6,788 bases of DNA. It comes from Bacillota bacterium (GTDB lineage Bacteria > Bacillota > Clostridia > Clostridiales > Clostridiaceae). The notes below the pieces were generated by a model. The model did not search any database. It saw only the letters and a program-made list of their open reading frames with translations, and had not been told where the DNA came from. Shown here one piece after another: positions 5,794 through 6,788 of the stretch (positions within the stretch are counted from its first letter, which is position 1; every line of letters begins with the position of its first letter). The translations under genes were made by a program, and so were the position numbers. Location of the stretch: assembly GCA_023399035.1 (NCBI GenBank), contig JAEWQX010000118.1, positions 1 through 6,788 on the forward strand, given 5' to 3'.

Positions 5794-6660
5794 ATGGTTA
5801 CTGTTGAAAAATTATCCTTGTTTAATATTGAATCCTTTAGAAAATTATATAACAAAAAATACAGATCATATATTTGTAACAAGGATTTTTTTACCATTTA
5901 CGATAAAGAATCTTTTGTAATAAAATATCTATTAAGGAAGCAGGTCAGACTTTTTAAATTGAAAGATAAATGTATAGGATATATATGGTATGAAGAGTCT
6001 AGTGCTGAAGATTGTGCTAAGAATATTTATTCTATATATATTTTAGATGATTTTATAGATATAATTGATAACAGTTTTTTAGATTTTATCAAATGTAAAA
6101 CATTAAAATTAGATATAATAGAAAATGATAACATTAGAAGGCTTATGGACAACCTTGGCTTCAGTATTCTTAATAAAACATGCCTTATGAAGCTCCAAAA
6201 CTATCCTGAATTGATAGAAGTTGAAGAGGATTTATGCTTTAAGCACTTTGTGCGGAATTGTGATGAAAAACTGCGCTGTGATATTCAAAATAGCATATTT
6301 TTTGATAAAAACAGGACCCCATTATATACGGAAGATATATATGAAGAGGAAGAACAGGACTATTATATAGACGGCTTTTCTGTTTTTTTATGTTTAAGGG
6401 ACAAGTATATAGGATATGGACAGATAATATTAAGTAATGGATTATATACTATCGTTAATTTTGGTATAATTGAAGAATACAGATGCTGTGGATATGGACA
6501 GGTACTTTTGAATTATCTTATTGAACTATGCAGAGTCAATAACATTGATGATGTATATATAAGAGTTGAAAAGGATAATTTTAAAGCTTTAGCTCTATAT
6601 AAGAAAGTTGGCTTTAGGGAATGTACTTCATATGATATCTGGTTTAAGTGCATAATATAA
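5794..6660 (+). CDS. Tandem GNAT-family N-acetyltransferase, second domain intact
   Basis: The 288-residue product appears to contain two GNAT folds. The C-terminal half (about 150-288) is a recognisable acetyltransferase: strand VNFGIIEEYRCCGYG with the acetyl-CoA loop Arg230-Cys-Cys-Gly233-Tyr-Gly235, the following helix, VYIRVEKDN, and the closing NFKALALYKKVGF motif with Asn262 and Tyr269. The N-terminal half (about 1-135) ends in a similar NDNIRRLMDNLGFSILNKTCLMKL but has no Q/RxxGxG/A loop, so it probably does not bind acetyl-CoA and may be structural or substrate-binding. GNAT proteins acetylate amines on small molecules or proteins; the substrate here cannot be told. No signal peptide or membrane helix is visible. 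It starts at ATG 5794, 7 nt from AAGGAG, has its own strong promoter after the rpsA terminator, and lies 19 nt ahead of the next gene. The double-domain reading is inference from motif repetition. Confidence 0.85.
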   Translation: MVTVEKLSLFNIESFRKLYNKKYRSYICNKDFFTIYDKESFVIKYLLRKQVRLFKLKDKCIGYIWYEESSAEDCAKNIYSIYILDDFIDIIDNSFLDFIKCKTLKLDIIENDNIRRLMDNLGFSILNKTCLMKLQNYPELIEVEEDLCFKHFVRNCDEKLRCDIQNSIFFDKNRTPLYTEDIYEEEEQDYYIDGFSVFLCLRDKYIGYGQIILSNGLYTIVNFGIIEEYRCCGYGQVLLNYLIELCRVNNIDDVYIRVEKDNFKALALYKKVGFRECTSYDIWFKCII

Positions 6661-6679
6661 ACAAAGTGAGGTTTTATGA

Positions 6680-6788
6680 ATGAAAAGGGCGCGTATAGAT
6701 GATGTAAAGGATGCAATTAAAGATTTACCTGTTGATAAGCAGAAAAATGTCATGCTTATTGCAAAGACTCATGGTGTCACTACACGCT
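6680..6788 (+). CDS. 5' part of an unrecognised gene, cut by the window end
   Basis: An ATG at 6680 opens a frame that stays open for 36 codons to the window edge, beginning MKRARIDDVKDAIKDLP. A GTGAGG-type site at 6666-6671 lies 8 nt upstream. The visible part is charged and probably helical; the last residues, LIAKTHGVTTR, faintly resemble the first half of a helix-turn-helix, but the window ends before this can be judged. I do not recognise the family. A competing ATG at 6676 in another frame stops after 8 residues. The 19-nt gap to the GNAT gene and absence of a terminator suggest co-transcription with it. Confidence 0.6.
   Translation, partial: MKRARIDDVKDAIKDLPVDKQKNVMLIAKTHGVTTR

Noticed and set aside
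6676..6702. Eight-residue frame MNEKGAYR just before the last gene
   Set aside because: It overlaps the start of the longer open frame at 6680, which has the better ribosome binding site spacing. A leader peptide is conceivable but nothing supports it.

Overview
The window is AT-rich and reads as chromosomal DNA of a Clostridium-like Firmicute. The evidence is the strongly A/T-ended codon use, AAGGAG/GGAGG ribosome binding sites, TTG start codons, short intergenic gaps, and above all an IspH protein fused to ribosomal protein S1, an arrangement I know from clostridia. I cannot assign a species.

Layout, all genes on the + strand: (1) 1-156, the C-terminal end of a probable Rpn-type (PD-(D/E)XK) nuclease/putative transposase; (2) 157-392, a non-coding stretch ending in a perfect 12-bp inverted repeat just upstream of (3) a DUF488 protein (393-1010); (4) a small YkuD-type L,D-transpeptidase (1075-1578) with no visible export signal and an altered catalytic motif, closed by a strong hairpin terminator; (5) an HI0933/BaiN-type flavoprotein (1698-2915, TTG start); (6) cmk, cytidylate kinase (3040-3693, TTG start); (7) the ispH-rpsA fusion (3738-5642), closed by a second terminator; (8) a tandem GNAT-type protein (5794-6660) with a near-consensus promoter; (9) the first 36 codons of an unrecognised gene (6680 to the window end).

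Transcription units inferred from promoters and hairpins: ldt may be separate from or continuous with the DUF488 gene and stops at the 1584-1624 hairpin. The flavoprotein has its own promoter. cmk and ispH-rpsA form a compact unit (44-nt gap) with a promoter in front of cmk and a terminator after rpsA. The GNAT gene and the next gene are 19 nt apart with no terminator between them and are probably co-transcribed.

The core is housekeeping: CMP/dCMP phosphorylation, the last step of the MEP isoprenoid pathway, and translation. I see no CRISPR array, tRNA, rRNA, insertion-sequence end or phage module, and no convincing new multi-gene system. The points most worth a second look are the non-exported, SDGC-type L,D-transpeptidase, the perfect inverted repeat in front of the DUF488 gene, the IspH-S1 fusion next to cmk, and the double GNAT with a degenerate first half.
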